Assembly: GCA_021805825.1 (NCBI GenBank)
Contig: JAJZEC010000002.1
Location: forward strand, 1-64,000
DNA length: 64,000 bases
Direction: 5' to 3'
Origin: Pseudomonadota bacterium
GTDB taxonomy: Bacteria; Pseudomonadota; Gammaproteobacteria; Burkholderiales; Burkholderiaceae_C
In this document: positions 1 through 8,625 of the stretch, piece by piece
How positions within the stretch are numbered: the first letter of the stretch is position 1
Layout: the number at the start of each line of letters is the position of its first letter
The notes under the pieces: generated by a model
The model's input: only the letters and a program-made list of their open reading frames with translations
Database searches by the model: none
What the model was told of the DNA's origin: nothing
Position numbers and translations under genes: made by a program

Positions 1-127
1 TCGAACAAACCCCAAAACCCGGCAAAATAAGGCCCTTCAACAGGGTCGTTCGAGACCCCTCTCGGCACCGGCTCCACTGGCCGATATATGCCGACTCCGG
101 GTGGCCGGATTACGCCGACTCGTGACA
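1..127. mobile_element. Possible terminal end of an IS21-like element (outer part only)
   Basis: Two imperfect 20-bp direct copies lie at 78-97 and 102-121; both begin TGGCCG, end GCCGACTC and start 24 bp apart. Read from position 127 inward on the minus strand, the stretch begins TGTCACGAGTCGGC, and it therefore carries the TG...CA type of end. Tandem short repeats just inside a TG/CA terminus are typical of IS21-family transposase-binding ends. No transposase gene is visible, because the body of the element would lie left of the window. This is inferred from pattern only; a non-IS regulatory repeat is possible. Confidence 0.35.
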
Positions 128-221
128 TCGTGGAAGCGGGGGAGACTGGCTGAGTAGCGCGCAGCAATGCGCGGACCTCATGGGCTGAATCGACGTGGTC
201 CATGCAGGCGAAAGGCCGGGG

Positions 222-414
222 CAGCACTTGGTGCTGGCGAGGGATGGGGTGGCACCCGTCCGGCGTGTAGTTTGGTCCACGCGCTGGTTGGCTCCAGTGC
301 GTGGTCGTCGCGGGTTGGCACCCGCGACATGTCTCGTACCTCAAGATGATTGATGGCGGATTGGCATCCGCTTGCGCTTCACCCAAAGCCTCGACGTCCC
401 ACGTCGAGGCTTTT
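222..414 (+). ncRNA. Candidate small RNA: serial hairpins with TGGC loops, ending in a terminator
   Basis: Five hairpins follow one another. 222-236 has a 6-bp stem with loop TTG. 242-261 has a stem with one bulge and loop GGC. 277-304 has an 11-bp stem with one G-T pair and loop TTGGCT. 307-328 has a perfect 9-bp stem with loop TGGC. 356-371 has a perfect 6-bp stem with loop TGGC. In the last four the loop and its flanks read G(G/T)TGGCA or a close variant. The series ends at the hairpin terminator 385-414. No coding frame with recognisable content covers it. The plus strand is chosen because the T run follows the terminator on that strand. The 5' end is unknown and could lie anywhere from about 130. 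The function is unknown; a protein-binding or antisense RNA, or a DNA-level folded site, are all possible. Confidence 0.4.
385..414 (+). terminator. Intrinsic terminator
   Basis: A perfect 13-bp inverted repeat (385-397 and 401-413) with a CCC loop. The right arm ends in TTT and continues to a fourth T, giving a short T run on the plus strand. It separates the hairpin series from the excisionase gene. Confidence 0.7.
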
Positions 415-675
415 CCCCTCGCCCAACGACGTCGACACTCCTGGGTCAAGTCGCGCGGTTCACCGCGCCCCACAGGGCTCGGCCTTGACGCAGGATGTGT
501 CGGCTGCCACGCTGGAGGGGCTAGGGAGCCGTCCTCAAAAGACGGTCCCCTGCCCCGCTGCGAGCGACAGATTGCATGCCCGAAGGCAGCAAATCTGCGG
601 GCGAGGCACGCGAACGGAAGGCACGAACTGTCCAGAGGGTTGGCCACTACGGCCGCTCTCAAGTTCGTCTTCATC
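415..675. other. Leader region before the excisionase gene
   Basis: About 260 bp without a convincing gene. An open frame runs through it in phase with the excisionase (from 301), but nothing recognisable is encoded before the ATG at 676. A short hairpin (CCGTC/GACGG) lies near 530-546. No clear promoter was identified. Confidence 0.5.
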
Positions 676-897
676 ATGTCTGCACAACCTAGCACTGCTG
701 CGCCGCTCCTGTACCCGGCTCCGTATGTCACGATCTCGCTGGCGGCGACGATCACTGGACTCACGGAGAAGGCCATTCGGCGCAAGATTGAAGAGGGCAA
801 GTGGCTGGAAGGCCGCGAGTACCGCAGGTCGCCTGACGGCGGAATTTTCATCAGCTTGAAGGGGTTCACGCAATGGGTGGAAAAGGCCACGGTGTAG
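676..897 (+). CDS. Excisionase, DUF1233 type
   Basis: A 73-residue protein. The centre reads ITGLTEKAIRRKIEEGKWLE, followed by GREYRRSPDGGIFISLKG and a terminal WVEKATV. This helix-turn-helix plus wing pattern is that of the small phage and island excisionases of the DUF1233 family, which bend attachment-site DNA and direct the integrase toward excision. The ATG at 676 begins the conserved part; the frame is open further upstream but without homology. The 3' end overlaps the integrase gene by 25 bp, so the two are probably translated together. The region looks less GC-rich than the chromosome to its right, as expected for acquired DNA. Confidence 0.75.
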   Translation: MSAQPSTAAPLLYPAPYVTISLAATITGLTEKAIRRKIEEGKWLEGREYRRSPDGGIFISLKGFTQWVEKATV

Positions 898-2018
898 AGG
901 TACGCACCAGCAGCATCAGGCTGTTCTTTGTGTTCGAGGGCAAGCGACACCGCGAGACCCTTATGCTGAACGGCGCCCCGATGGCGCCAACACCTGCGAA
1001 CGTCAGGTACGGGCATCGTCTCGCGGTGGAGATCCGCGAGCGGATCAAGCACGGGACGTTCAGCATGGCCGAGTACTTTCCGACGAACGGCCAGGGCGCC
1101 GGGCTGACGGTCGAATCGCAACTCGATACCTGGCTCAATGCCCAAATCGTTGCCAGCAGCACCAAGGCTGGCTACCGATCTGCAGTCAACTTCTGGAAAC
1201 GGGAGATCGGGGCGAAGGCGCTGAGAGGGCTTTTGAAATCGGACGTGCTGACCGCGATGGCCAAGCATCCCGAGTTGTCACAGAAGACCATCAACAACTA
1301 CCTCAGCGTCCTCCGCTCAACGCTGGATCTGGCTGTCGGCGACCACCTTCTGCAAGAAAGCCCGGCCGCTGACATCCATGGGAAAAAGCATCAGAAGGAA
1401 CCGCCCGACCCGTTCGAGCCGGACGAGGTCGAGGCGATCATCGCCAGCATCCGTGCGCGTCACCACGAGCAGGTCGCGAACTTTGTGGAGTTTTGGTTTT
1501 GGACCGGGCTTCGCACTAGCGAGATCTTCGCACTCAAGTGGTCGAACGTAGATCTGCGTGGCGGCACGATCCTAGTCAGGGAAGCAATGGTTCGAGGTGA
1601 GCACAAGGACAGCACCAAGACCAACGAGGCCAGAATAGTGCGCCTGAACAGTCGCGCACGAGCCGCCCTGCAACGTCAGCGCTCTTTCACGCAACCTGCT
1701 GGCGAGGAGGTCTTTCTCGATCCACGGTACGGGAAGCCGTGGATCGAAGAGCGAGCATTCCGAAGGTCTTTCTGGACTCCCACCCTGAAACTGCTGGGAA
1801 TTCGGTATCGACGTCCCTACAACATGCGACACAGCTACGCGACAGCGATGCTCATGGCAAGCATGGCGCCAGGGTTCTGTGCTCGGCAGCTTGGCCACAG
1901 CACCAAGATGTTCTTGGAAACGTATGCCAAGTGGGTCGACAACGTTCGCGACGACGCGGAGATGGCGAGGCTCGAAAGTTCCCTGGCAGTTCCCCAGAAA
2001 GCAAAAGCGCGCATCTAA
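873..2018 (+). CDS. Tyrosine recombinase/integrase with Arm DNA-binding domain
   Basis: A 381-residue site-specific integrase. Residues about 1-65 form the Arm DNA-binding domain (DUF3596-like, with FVFEGKRHRETL). A core-binding SAM-like domain follows, then the catalytic domain from about residue 185. Catalytic positions visible are Arg214 (in FWTGLRTSEI), Arg319 and His320 (in YNMRHSYAT), the LGH motif and Tyr351 (in FLETYAKW). The gene overlaps the excisionase and stops 25 bp before the CCA end of tRNA-His, the standard arrangement for an island integrated into a tRNA 3' end. The element extends left out of the window, so its cargo and other end are not seen. Confidence 0.93.
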   Translation: MGGKGHGVEVRTSSIRLFFVFEGKRHRETLMLNGAPMAPTPANVRYGHRLAVEIRERIKHGTFSMAEYFPTNGQGAGLTVESQLDTWLNAQIVASSTKAGYRSAVNFWKREIGAKALRGLLKSDVLTAMAKHPELSQKTINNYLSVLRSTLDLAVGDHLLQESPAADIHGKKHQKEPPDPFEPDEVEAIIASIRARHHEQVANFVEFWFWTGLRTSEIFALKWSNVDLRGGTILVREAMVRGEHKDSTKTNEARIVRLNSRARAALQRQRSFTQPAGEEVFLDPRYGKPWIEERAFRRSFWTPTLKLLGIRYRRPYNMRHSYATAMLMASMAPGFCARQLGHSTKMFLETYAKWVDNVRDDAEMARLESSLAVPQKAKARI

Positions 2019-2043
2019 GTGCGCGCCTTCATTCAGGAATCGT

Positions 2044-2120
2044 TGGGGTGGCTGATGGGACTCGAACCCACGACAACAGGAATCACAATCCTGGACTCTA
2101 CCAACTGAGCTACAGCCACC
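2044..2120 (-). tRNA. tRNA-His (GTG)
   Basis: Read on the minus strand, the 77-nt sequence has the extra 5' G typical of tRNA-His, a complete cloverleaf, anticodon GTG in the loop TTGTGAT, a T-loop GTTCGAG and an encoded CCA at 2046-2044. The 3' half faces the integrase. It is the likely attachment site of the element on the left: insertion would have replaced the 3' end of the tRNA with an identical copy. The duplicate att copy is expected beyond the left window edge. Confidence 0.95.
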
Positions 2121-2172
2121 ACCGTAAACCGTTCATTATAGCCACCAGTGTCCTGGGCTCCAAAGTCCGGCC

Positions 2173-4101
2173 TCAGCCCTCGCCGCCGTGCCCGGGTTTG
2201 TACAGGATCTTCACCCCGTACTGCTGCTTCAGGGAGTCGACGTAGGACTGCACATAGGCCTGGCCGAGGATCTGGTCGAGGGTGGATTGCTGCTGGAGCA
2301 ACTGTTCCGCGGTGGTCTGCCCGGGCTTGACCGCGTCCACCGACGCCACCACATAGCCTTGGCCAGGAAGCTCCACGCCCACGAGTTGCGGCAGCTTGGC
2401 GGCGTTGACCCGGAACACGGCCTGCAGCACCTGCGGCGCGACCGCCGCATCGGGTTGCGCCAGCGACAACGGCTGCTCGGCGCTCCAGGCCAGTTGCACC
2501 GCCTTGCCGGCGCGTGCCTGCTCCAGCGCCTGCTGGCCGGCCTTCACGGCCTGCTGCGCGGCGAGCTCCTGCACCAAAAGCTGGCGCGCACGGTCTTCGG
2601 CATGCGCGAAGTCCAGCGCGGTCGCGGGCTGCAGACTGACGATGCGTCCCGAGGCCAGGGTCGACGGTGCCAGCTGGACGGCCGGGATGTTGCGGCGATC
2701 GCGCACGCTGAGCTTGCCGAACAAGGCCTGCAGGAAGCTCGGGTTGGACAGAGGATCCTGCTGCGGATTACCGCTGCGCGGATCGGCGGTGACCCCGGTC
2801 GCGGTCTGCACCTGCAGGTGCAACTGCTGCGCCACCTTGGAGAAGCTGCGACTGTCCTCGTAGACCATCGAGCGGAACTTCTCCGACAGGTCGTTGAATT
2901 GCTTCTGCTCGGCCTGCGTGCGCAAGGCCTGGTCGATCTGCGCCTTCGCCTGCGCCAGGGTCTTGCCGCGCGCGGGCCGGATCCCGGTGAGCTCGATGAC
3001 GTGGAAACCGTAGGGGGAGCGCACCGGCCCGACCACCTCGCCCACCTTGCTCATGCCGAACACGGCCTCGGCCACCGGCTTGACCATCGCATCGCGTGTG
3101 AACCAGCCGAGATCGCCGCCCGCCGAGGCGCTTCCCGGATCCTGCGAGTCCTTGCGCGCGAGTTCGGCGAAACGCCCCGGATGCTTGCGCAGCTCATCAG
3201 CCAGGGCCAGCGCGCGTGCCTTCGCCTGCGCGACCTCGGCCGCCGTGGCATGCGCCGGCACCGCGATCAGGATGTGGCTGGCCCGGCGCTGCGCGGGCAC
3301 GTGGAACTGGGCCTTGTGGGCCTCGTAGTACGCCTGTTCCTGCTGCGCCGTGATGCTGATCTGCGCGCTCAGCTGCGCGGGGTCGAACACGATGTACTGC
3401 ACCGTGGCTTGCTCGGGCACCTGGAACTGCCGGGGATGCGCGTCGTAGTAGGCGCGCACCTGCTGCGGCGTGGGATCGATGGACTTCGCGTAGTCTGCGG
3501 CCTGGAATCGCAGCAGCCGAACCATGCGCTGCTGCGTGCGCCAGTCGAGCAACTGGCGCGCGATCGCGGAGCTGCCGATGGCGTTCTGCTCCAGGCCGCC
3601 CAGCGCCTGCTGCTGCAGCAACTGTTCGCGCACCTCGGCCTCGAACTGGGCCGTGCTCATGCCCTGCGCCTGGATCAGGCGTCGGTAGGCGGCGACGTCG
3701 AAGCTGCCATCCTTGTTGCGCAAGGCGGCGATCTGCGGGATCTGCAGGATCGCCTGCTGCAACGCGGAGTCGCCGACCTGCAGATGCTGCTTGCCCACGG
3801 CCACCTGCAACAGCACCTCGCGCACCAGGGAGTCGAGCGTGCGCATGCGCAGTTGCGGAGTGTCCAGCGATTGCGCATCCGCGCTGGGGCCGAGTTCCTG
3901 CTGCAAGCGCGCGACCTCGCGGCGCTGCGCCGAGTCGAGTTGCTGCAGGGTGATCGGGATCCCCGCGACCTTGGCCGCCAGGTTCGTCGTGTCGGTGAAG
4001 TGGTTGTATCCCTGGATCCCGAACAGGACGAAGGATGGAAAGATCAGCAGGAACAGCAACACCTGCAGAAACTTGTTGTGCTTGCGGACGAACTCGAACA
4101 T
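2173..4101 (-). CDS. ppiD: Peptidyl-prolyl cis-trans isomerase D (periplasmic folding chaperone)
   Basis: A 642-residue inner-membrane-anchored SurA/PpiD-type chaperone. The start MFEFVRKHNKF is followed by one membrane segment (about residues 11-30, rich in Leu/Phe), then a SurA_N-like region with Gln-rich helices. A parvulin domain sits near the middle, marked by HILIAVPA, FAELARKDSQDPGS and the end YGFHVIEL. The ATG at 4101 is preferred over an in-frame upstream ATG at 4197, because the conserved N-terminus starts there. The protein helps outer-membrane proteins fold as they leave the Sec translocon. It lies between two tRNA genes on the same strand, next to the HU gene, an order shared with enteric ppiD-hupB. 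Confidence 0.95.
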   Translation of the reverse strand: MFEFVRKHNKFLQVLLFLLIFPSFVLFGIQGYNHFTDTTNLAAKVAGIPITLQQLDSAQRREVARLQQELGPSADAQSLDTPQLRMRTLDSLVREVLLQVAVGKQHLQVGDSALQQAILQIPQIAALRNKDGSFDVAAYRRLIQAQGMSTAQFEAEVREQLLQQQALGGLEQNAIGSSAIARQLLDWRTQQRMVRLLRFQAADYAKSIDPTPQQVRAYYDAHPRQFQVPEQATVQYIVFDPAQLSAQISITAQQEQAYYEAHKAQFHVPAQRRASHILIAVPAHATAAEVAQAKARALALADELRKHPGRFAELARKDSQDPGSASAGGDLGWFTRDAMVKPVAEAVFGMSKVGEVVGPVRSPYGFHVIELTGIRPARGKTLAQAKAQIDQALRTQAEQKQFNDLSEKFRSMVYEDSRSFSKVAQQLHLQVQTATGVTADPRSGNPQQDPLSNPSFLQALFGKLSVRDRRNIPAVQLAPSTLASGRIVSLQPATALDFAHAEDRARQLLVQELAAQQAVKAGQQALEQARAGKAVQLAWSAEQPLSLAQPDAAVAPQVLQAVFRVNAAKLPQLVGVELPGQGYVVASVDAVKPGQTTAEQLLQQQSTLDQILGQAYVQSYVDSLKQQYGVKILYKPGHGGEG

Positions 4102-4226
4102 GGCGGCAGGTACAGGAGCGCTACCCGCAAGCGGGCGGCGCGATGGCGGGAAGCAGCGATGCAGAAACACAAAAGGCGAACCGGGGTTCGCCTTCATGCG
4201 CCACGGCAGCGGGCGCGGCCTGCGGA

Positions 4227-4302
4227 TGGTGGGTGCTGAGGGGTTCGAACCCCCGACCTACGCCTTGTAAGGGCGCCGCTCTACCAACTGAGCTAAGCAC
4301 CC
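4227..4302 (-). tRNA. tRNA-Val (TAC)
   Basis: The minus strand reads as a full 76-nt cloverleaf beginning GGGTGCTTAGCTCAG. The anticodon loop is CTTACAA (anticodon TAC), the T-arm reads GGTTCGAACC, and CCA is encoded at 4229-4227. It lies between hupB and ppiD, and may be co-transcribed with them. Confidence 0.95.
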
Positions 4303-4342
4303 GCTTGCGCTCCGCCAGGCCGCGCGAGCCTGGGGCGCCAGT

Positions 4343-4615
4343 TTAGTTCAGCGCGTCCTTCAGCCCCTTGCCGGCACGGAACTTGGGCACCTTGGCGGCC
4401 TTGATCTTGATCGTCGCGCCGGTGCGCGGGTTGCGTCCGCTGCGCGCCGGGCGCTTGGTCACGGCGAAGGTGCCGAAGCCGATCAGGGTCACGCTGCCGC
4501 CCTTCTTCAGGGTGACCTTGATGCCCTCGATCATGGATTCCAGCGCGCGCGCCGCGGCGGCCTTGGAGATGTCGCTTTTCTTGGCGATGTGTTCGATCAG
4601 TTCCGTCTTGTTCAC
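4343..4615 (-). CDS. hupB: DNA-binding protein HU
   Basis: A 90-residue protein, exactly the usual HU length. It begins with [20 protein letters not shown], contains [18 protein letters not shown] (the DNA-intercalating beta arm) and ends with [16 protein letters not shown]. The start is a GTG at 4615, preceded by the Shine-Dalgarno-like AGGGGG; the in-frame upstream ATG at 4630 would add five residues not found in HU. HU binds and bends DNA as a dimer in the nucleoid. The gene precedes tRNA-Val and ppiD on the same strand. Confidence 0.93.
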   Translation of the reverse strand: MNKTELIEHIAKKSDISKAAAARALESMIEGIKVTLKKGGSVTLIGFGTFAVTKRPARSGRNPRTGATIKIKAAKVPKFRAGKGLKDALN

Positions 4616-4981
4616 TCTGGCCCCCTGCATGAGGATGTGGTGTGGTTGAACGACAAGCCGGCGGCACGCGCGGGCACCGCTTGCGCGTACCCCCGGAACC
4701 GCCATGTGAGCTACCTCAGACCTTGCATGCACCCGATGCGGCACGATTCGTGCGCACAGCCCCGGAGATCTATCTGGCAGGCATCGCCCGCAGTGGCCGT
4801 CCGCGCGCCCTGCGGAATCACCCGCATGCCCCCGGCTCGACCCTCCCACATGCTCGGCGATGCGCCGAGCGCCGCGGATTTCCAGGCTCGCGGCGCCAGC
4901 CCACGCATTAGAGCGAGGGCCGGTTCCGGTGTCAATCAAGGCAAGCGCGAGGCAGCCGGCCGCGTCGCGCGGCCGCCGCGC
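4616..4981. other. Intergenic region upstream of hupB
   Basis: About 365 bp separate hupB from the dehydrogenase stop at 4982. The hupB promoter must lie here on the minus strand. Long frames cross the region on both strands but show no recognisable protein. I see no tRNA, and no clear terminator for the gene to the right. Confidence 0.5.
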
Positions 4982-6115
4982 TCAGGCGCCGCGGACGATG
5001 TGCGCGGCAATCGCCTGACCGAGGTCGCGCGTTCCGGCGTTGCCGCCGAGGTCGGGAGTGCGCGGCGCCTGCGAACGCGGATCCAGCGCCGCCTCGATCG
5101 CCGCGACCACGGCGTCGTGGGCGGCGGGATATCCGAGGAAGTCGAGCATCATCGCCGCGCTCCAGATCTGGCCCACCGGGTTGGCAATCCCCTTGCCGGC
5201 GATGTCGGGCGCCGAACCGTGCACCGGCTCGAACAAGGACGGCGCGCTGCGTCCGGGGTTGAGATTGGCCGACGGCGCGATGCCCAGGGTTCCGCACAAT
5301 GCCGGCGCCAGATCGCTGAGGATGTCGCCGAACAGGTTGGAACCGACGATGACGTCGAAATCCTGCGGCCGCTGCACCAGGCGGGCGCACAGGGCGTCGA
5401 TGTGGAACTGGTTGCAGCGCACGCCCGGGTATTGCGCGCCGACCGCCCGCACCCGCTCGTCCCAGAAGGGCATGGTGCGCGAGATCCCGTTGGACTTGGT
5501 GGCCGAGGTCAGCAGGCGGCGCGGGCGCGCGGCGGCCTCGTCGAAGGCGAACTGCAGCACGCGGTCGACGCCGAAACGGGTCATGATGGTGTCCTGCACC
5601 ACCATCTCGCGCTCGGTGCCGGCGAACATGCGGCCTCCGCAGTCGGAGTACTCGCCCTCGGTGTTCTCGCGCACGATCAGCAGATCGATGTCCCCCGGGC
5701 CGCGGCCGGCCAGCGGGGAGCGCACGCCGGGCATCAGGCGCGCCGGCCGCAGATTCACGTATTGATCGAAGACCCGGCGAAACTGCAGCAGCGAGCCCCA
5801 CAGCGATACATGATCCGGCACCTTCTCGGGCCAGCCCACGGCGCCGAAGAAGATGGCGTCGAAGTCGCCCAGCAGTTGCTCCCAGTTGTCCGGCAGCATG
5901 CGGCCGTGGCGCAGGTAGTAGTCGCAACTGGCGAAATCGAATTCCTCCAGATACAGGGCGATGTCGAAGCGGGCTGCCGCCGCCTGCAGCGCGCGCAGTC
6001 CTTCGGGGACGACTTCCTGGCCGATGCCGTCGCCAGCGATGACGGCAATGCGCCAGCTGCGTTGCGCGGCGGCGCCGCGGGCCGGGCCGGGTTTCGACGT
6101 GGTGGTGGGTTGCAT
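4982..6115 (-). CDS. Tartrate/D-malate-type decarboxylating dehydrogenase
   Basis: A 377-residue member of the isocitrate/isopropylmalate dehydrogenase family. Landmarks are IAVIAGDGIGQEVVPE near the N-terminus, RENTEGEYSDCGGR, TSATKSNGISRTM with the catalytic Lys region, GDILSDLAP (metal-binding Asp residues) and FEPVHGSAPDIAGKGIANP. The spacing and REN(T)EGEYS fit the tartrate/D-malate dehydrogenase branch (TtuC/DmlA) better than LeuB. It oxidises a 2-hydroxy-dicarboxylate with NAD(P) and releases CO2. It follows pgsA on the same strand with a 26-bp gap and may be the last gene of a run with pgsA, uvrC and the glycosylase. The exact substrate cannot be fixed from sequence. Confidence 0.82.
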   Translation of the reverse strand: MQPTTTSKPGPARGAAAQRSWRIAVIAGDGIGQEVVPEGLRALQAAAARFDIALYLEEFDFASCDYYLRHGRMLPDNWEQLLGDFDAIFFGAVGWPEKVPDHVSLWGSLLQFRRVFDQYVNLRPARLMPGVRSPLAGRGPGDIDLLIVRENTEGEYSDCGGRMFAGTEREMVVQDTIMTRFGVDRVLQFAFDEAAARPRRLLTSATKSNGISRTMPFWDERVRAVGAQYPGVRCNQFHIDALCARLVQRPQDFDVIVGSNLFGDILSDLAPALCGTLGIAPSANLNPGRSAPSLFEPVHGSAPDIAGKGIANPVGQIWSAAMMLDFLGYPAAHDAVVAAIEAALDPRSQAPRTPDLGGNAGTRDLGQAIAAHIVRGA

Positions 6116-6141
6116 CGGTGGCTTTGCGGGGTTGCGTGGCT

Positions 6142-6720
6142 TCAGTCGGACAGCTTGATGCCGACCAGTGCGAGCTTGAAGTAGTAGAGCATCGACCACA
6201 GGGTCAGCCCGGCGGCCACATCGAGCAGCCAGCCGCCCCATTGCGCGGTCGCCATCCAGCCGATCGGCCTGAGGTCGAGCAGCAGCAGCGGGATGGCGAC
6301 CATCTGGGTGGCCGTCTTGACCTTGCCGAGCCAGTTCACCGCCACCGCCCGCGAGCGCCCGATGCGGGCCATCCACTCGCGCAGCGCGGAAATGGCGATT
6401 TCACGGCCGATGATGATCAGCGCCACCAGCGACCCGATGCGCCCGAGTTGCAGCAGCACGAGCAGCGCGGCCGAAACCATCAGCTTGTCGGCCACCGGAT
6501 CGAGGAAGGCGCCGAAGGCCGATACCTGGTTCCAGCGCCGGGCCAGGAATCCGTCGAACCAGTCGGTCAGCGCGGCGAGCACGAACAGGCATGCCGCGAC
6601 CGCATTGCGCTCGGGCAGGGAGATCCAGTGCGACGGCAATGCGTACACCCCGACGATCAGCGGAATGGCGGCCATGCGCAACCAGGTGAGCAATGTCGGC
6701 ACGGTCATGGTGCGCCACAT
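6142..6720 (-). CDS. pgsA: CDP-diacylglycerol-glycerol-3-phosphate 3-phosphatidyltransferase
   Basis: A 192-residue integral membrane enzyme making phosphatidylglycerophosphate, the first step to phosphatidylglycerol. The CDP-alcohol phosphotransferase signature is present as DWFDGFLARRWNQVSAFG followed by FLDPVADKL (pattern D-x2-D-G-x2-A-R...G-x3-D-x3-D). Several hydrophobic helices are evident. The N-terminus PTLLTWLRM is conserved. The start at 6720 has a weak GGA upstream; the ATG at 6708 is a possible alternative. It lies 21 bp after uvrC, the classical uvrC-pgsA pair of proteobacteria. Confidence 0.93.
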   Translation of the reverse strand: MWRTMTVPTLLTWLRMAAIPLIVGVYALPSHWISLPERNAVAACLFVLAALTDWFDGFLARRWNQVSAFGAFLDPVADKLMVSAALLVLLQLGRIGSLVALIIIGREIAISALREWMARIGRSRAVAVNWLGKVKTATQMVAIPLLLLDLRPIGWMATAQWGGWLLDVAAGLTLWSMLYYFKLALVGIKLSD

Positions 6721-6741
6721 TATTCCATTGCCGGCAACGCA

Positions 6742-8625
6742 TCAATGCAAGGCCGCGTAGATCGCCTGCGCGAGTTCCCGCGACACGCCCTGCACGCCCA
6801 TCAGATCTTCGACGCTGGCCTGCTCGACCCCGCGCAGGCCGCCGAAGCGCGCCAACAGCCTTGCGCGGCGCTTGGGCCCGATCCCGGCGATGTCCTCGAG
6901 CCTGGAACCCCCGGTGCGCGCCTTGGCGCGCCGTGCCCGCATGCCGGTGATGGCGAAGCGGTGGGCCTCGTCGCGGATCTGCGCCACCAGCAGCAGCGCC
7001 GGACTGTCGGGCGGCAGTGCGAGCTTGGGCCGGGCATCGGCGAATACCAGTTCCTCCAGGCCGACCTTGCGGCCCTCGCCCTTCTCGACCCCGACGAGCC
7101 GGGAGATGTCCAGCCCGAGTTCCTCGAACACCGAACGCGCGACCGCGACCTGCCCGCGCCCGCCGTCGATCAGCACCACGTCCGGAAGACCCTCGCCGCT
7201 GCGTTCGGCAACGCGGGCGTAGCGCCGACCCAGCACCTGGCGCAGCGCCGCGTAATCGTCCCCCGGGGTGATGCCCTCCACGGTGTATCGACGGTAGCGG
7301 GAGGGCTGCATCGCGTGCTGCTGGAACACCACGCAGGAGCCCTGCGTGGCCTCGCCGGCGGTATGGCTGATGTCGAAGCACTCGACGCTCAGGCGCTCGA
7401 GCTCCTCGCTGGCCAGGCCCAGGGCCTGGGCCAGTGCCTGCGTGCGATGCTGCTGCGCGCCTTCGTCGGCGAGCAGGCGCGCCAGTGCCAGGCGCGCGCC
7501 TTGCTCGGCCTGCTCCAGCCAGCGCCTGCGCGTGGCGCGCGCCCCTGTCACCAACTGGCAGCGCTGGCCGCTGTGCTCCTCCAGTGCCTGCAGCAGTTCG
7601 GGCTGCACCGCACAGCTGCTGACCAACACGGAAGGCAACGGCAGCTGCAGGTAGTGCTGGGCGATGAAGGCTTCCAGCACGGCCTGCTCGGGCGGCACCC
7701 CTTCGCCGGCGGCATCGAGGCCGTCGAGCTGGCTTGGGAAATAGGCACGGTCGCCCAGGTGGCGGCCGCCGCGCACCATCGCCAGATTCACGCAGGCACG
7801 CCCATCCTGCAAGGCCACCGCGACGATGTCGGCGTCCTGGTCGGAGCCGACCTCCATGCTCTGCTGCTGCAGCACCCGCGACAGGGCACCGATCTGGTCG
7901 CGCACCACCGCGGCTTCCTCGAAGCGCAGTTCCGCGGACAACTGCTCCATGCGTTGCTGCAGCGCGCGCAGCACATCGTCGTGCTCGCCGCGCAGGAAAC
8001 GCGTCGCCGAGTCGACGTCGGCGGCATAGTCGGCCTGCGCGATGCGCCCCACGCAAGGAGCCGAGCAGCGCTGGATCTGGTGCAGCAGGCAGGGCCTGCT
8101 GCGGTTGGCGAACACCGTGTCCTCGCAGGTGCGCAACCGGAACACCTTCTGCAGCACGGCCATGCTTTCCTTCACCGCCCAGGCACTCGGATACGGGCCG
8201 AAATAGCGGTCGCGCCGATCCACGCTGCCGCGGAAGTATTCCATGCGGGCGAAGGGGTGGCTGGTTCCCAGTTTCAGGTAGGGGTAGGACTTGTCGTCGC
8301 GAAAGAGGATGTTGAATCGCGGATGCTGCGTCTTGATCAGGTTGTTCTCGAGCAGCAGAGCCTCGGCCTCGGAGGCGGTAACCGTGGTCTCCATGCGCTC
8401 GATGCGGCTGACCATGTGTCCGATGCGCGTGCCGGCATGATCCTTCTGGAAATAGCTGGAGACGCGCTTTCTCAGGTCGCGCGCCTTGCCCACGTACAAC
8501 AGCGTGCCATCGGCCGCGAAATAGCGGTACACACCGGGAAGGTGAGGCAGCGCGGCCACCTGCCGTGCCAGCGCCGAGCGCGCCGACGCAGCGGCGGGCT
8601 CGGCCGGTGGCTGCTGCGTGCTCAA
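6742..8625 (-). CDS. uvrC: Excinuclease ABC subunit C
   Basis: A 627-residue nucleotide-excision-repair nuclease. The N-terminal GIY-YIG domain (LPGVYRYF...[18 protein letters not shown]) makes the 3' incision. A central UVR motif lies in the [20 protein letters not shown] region, followed by the RNase H-like domain (VLIDGGRGQ) for the 5' incision, and C-terminal helix-hairpin-helix repeats ([18 protein letters not shown]). No ATG precedes the conserved start; the best start is a TTG at 8625-8623 that overlaps the TGA stop of the upstream glycosylase gene. The two genes are therefore translationally linked. Confidence 0.95.
   Translation of the reverse strand: MSTQQPPAEPAAASARSALARQVAALPHLPGVYRYFAADGTLLYVGKARDLRKRVSSYFQKDHAGTRIGHMVSRIERMETTVTASEAEALLLENNLIKTQHPRFNILFRDDKSYPYLKLGTSHPFARMEYFRGSVDRRDRYFGPYPSAWAVKESMAVLQKVFRLRTCEDTVFANRSRPCLLHQIQRCSAPCVGRIAQADYAADVDSATRFLRGEHDDVLRALQQRMEQLSAELRFEEAAVVRDQIGALSRVLQQQSMEVGSDQDADIVAVALQDGRACVNLAMVRGGRHLGDRAYFPSQLDGLDAAGEGVPPEQAVLEAFIAQHYLQLPLPSVLVSSCAVQPELLQALEEHSGQRCQLVTGARATRRRWLEQAEQGARLALARLLADEGAQQHRTQALAQALGLASEELERLSVECFDISHTAGEATQGSCVVFQQHAMQPSRYRRYTVEGITPGDDYAALRQVLGRRYARVAERSGEGLPDVVLIDGGRGQVAVARSVFEELGLDISRLVGVEKGEGRKVGLEELVFADARPKLALPPDSPALLLVAQIRDEAHRFAITGMRARRAKARTGGSRLEDIAGIGPKRRARLLARFGGLRGVEQASVEDLMGVQGVSRELAQAIYAALH

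Noticed and set aside
222-414. Type III toxin-antitoxin RNA or integron attC array
   Set aside because: The units are inverted repeats with different stems, not direct repeats; no ToxN-like toxin gene and no attC core sites follow.
2188-4239. A 683-codon plus-strand frame opposite ppiD
   Set aside because: The translation is low-complexity (Gln/Leu/Arg/His) and the opposite strand encodes a clear PpiD with a membrane anchor and a parvulin domain.
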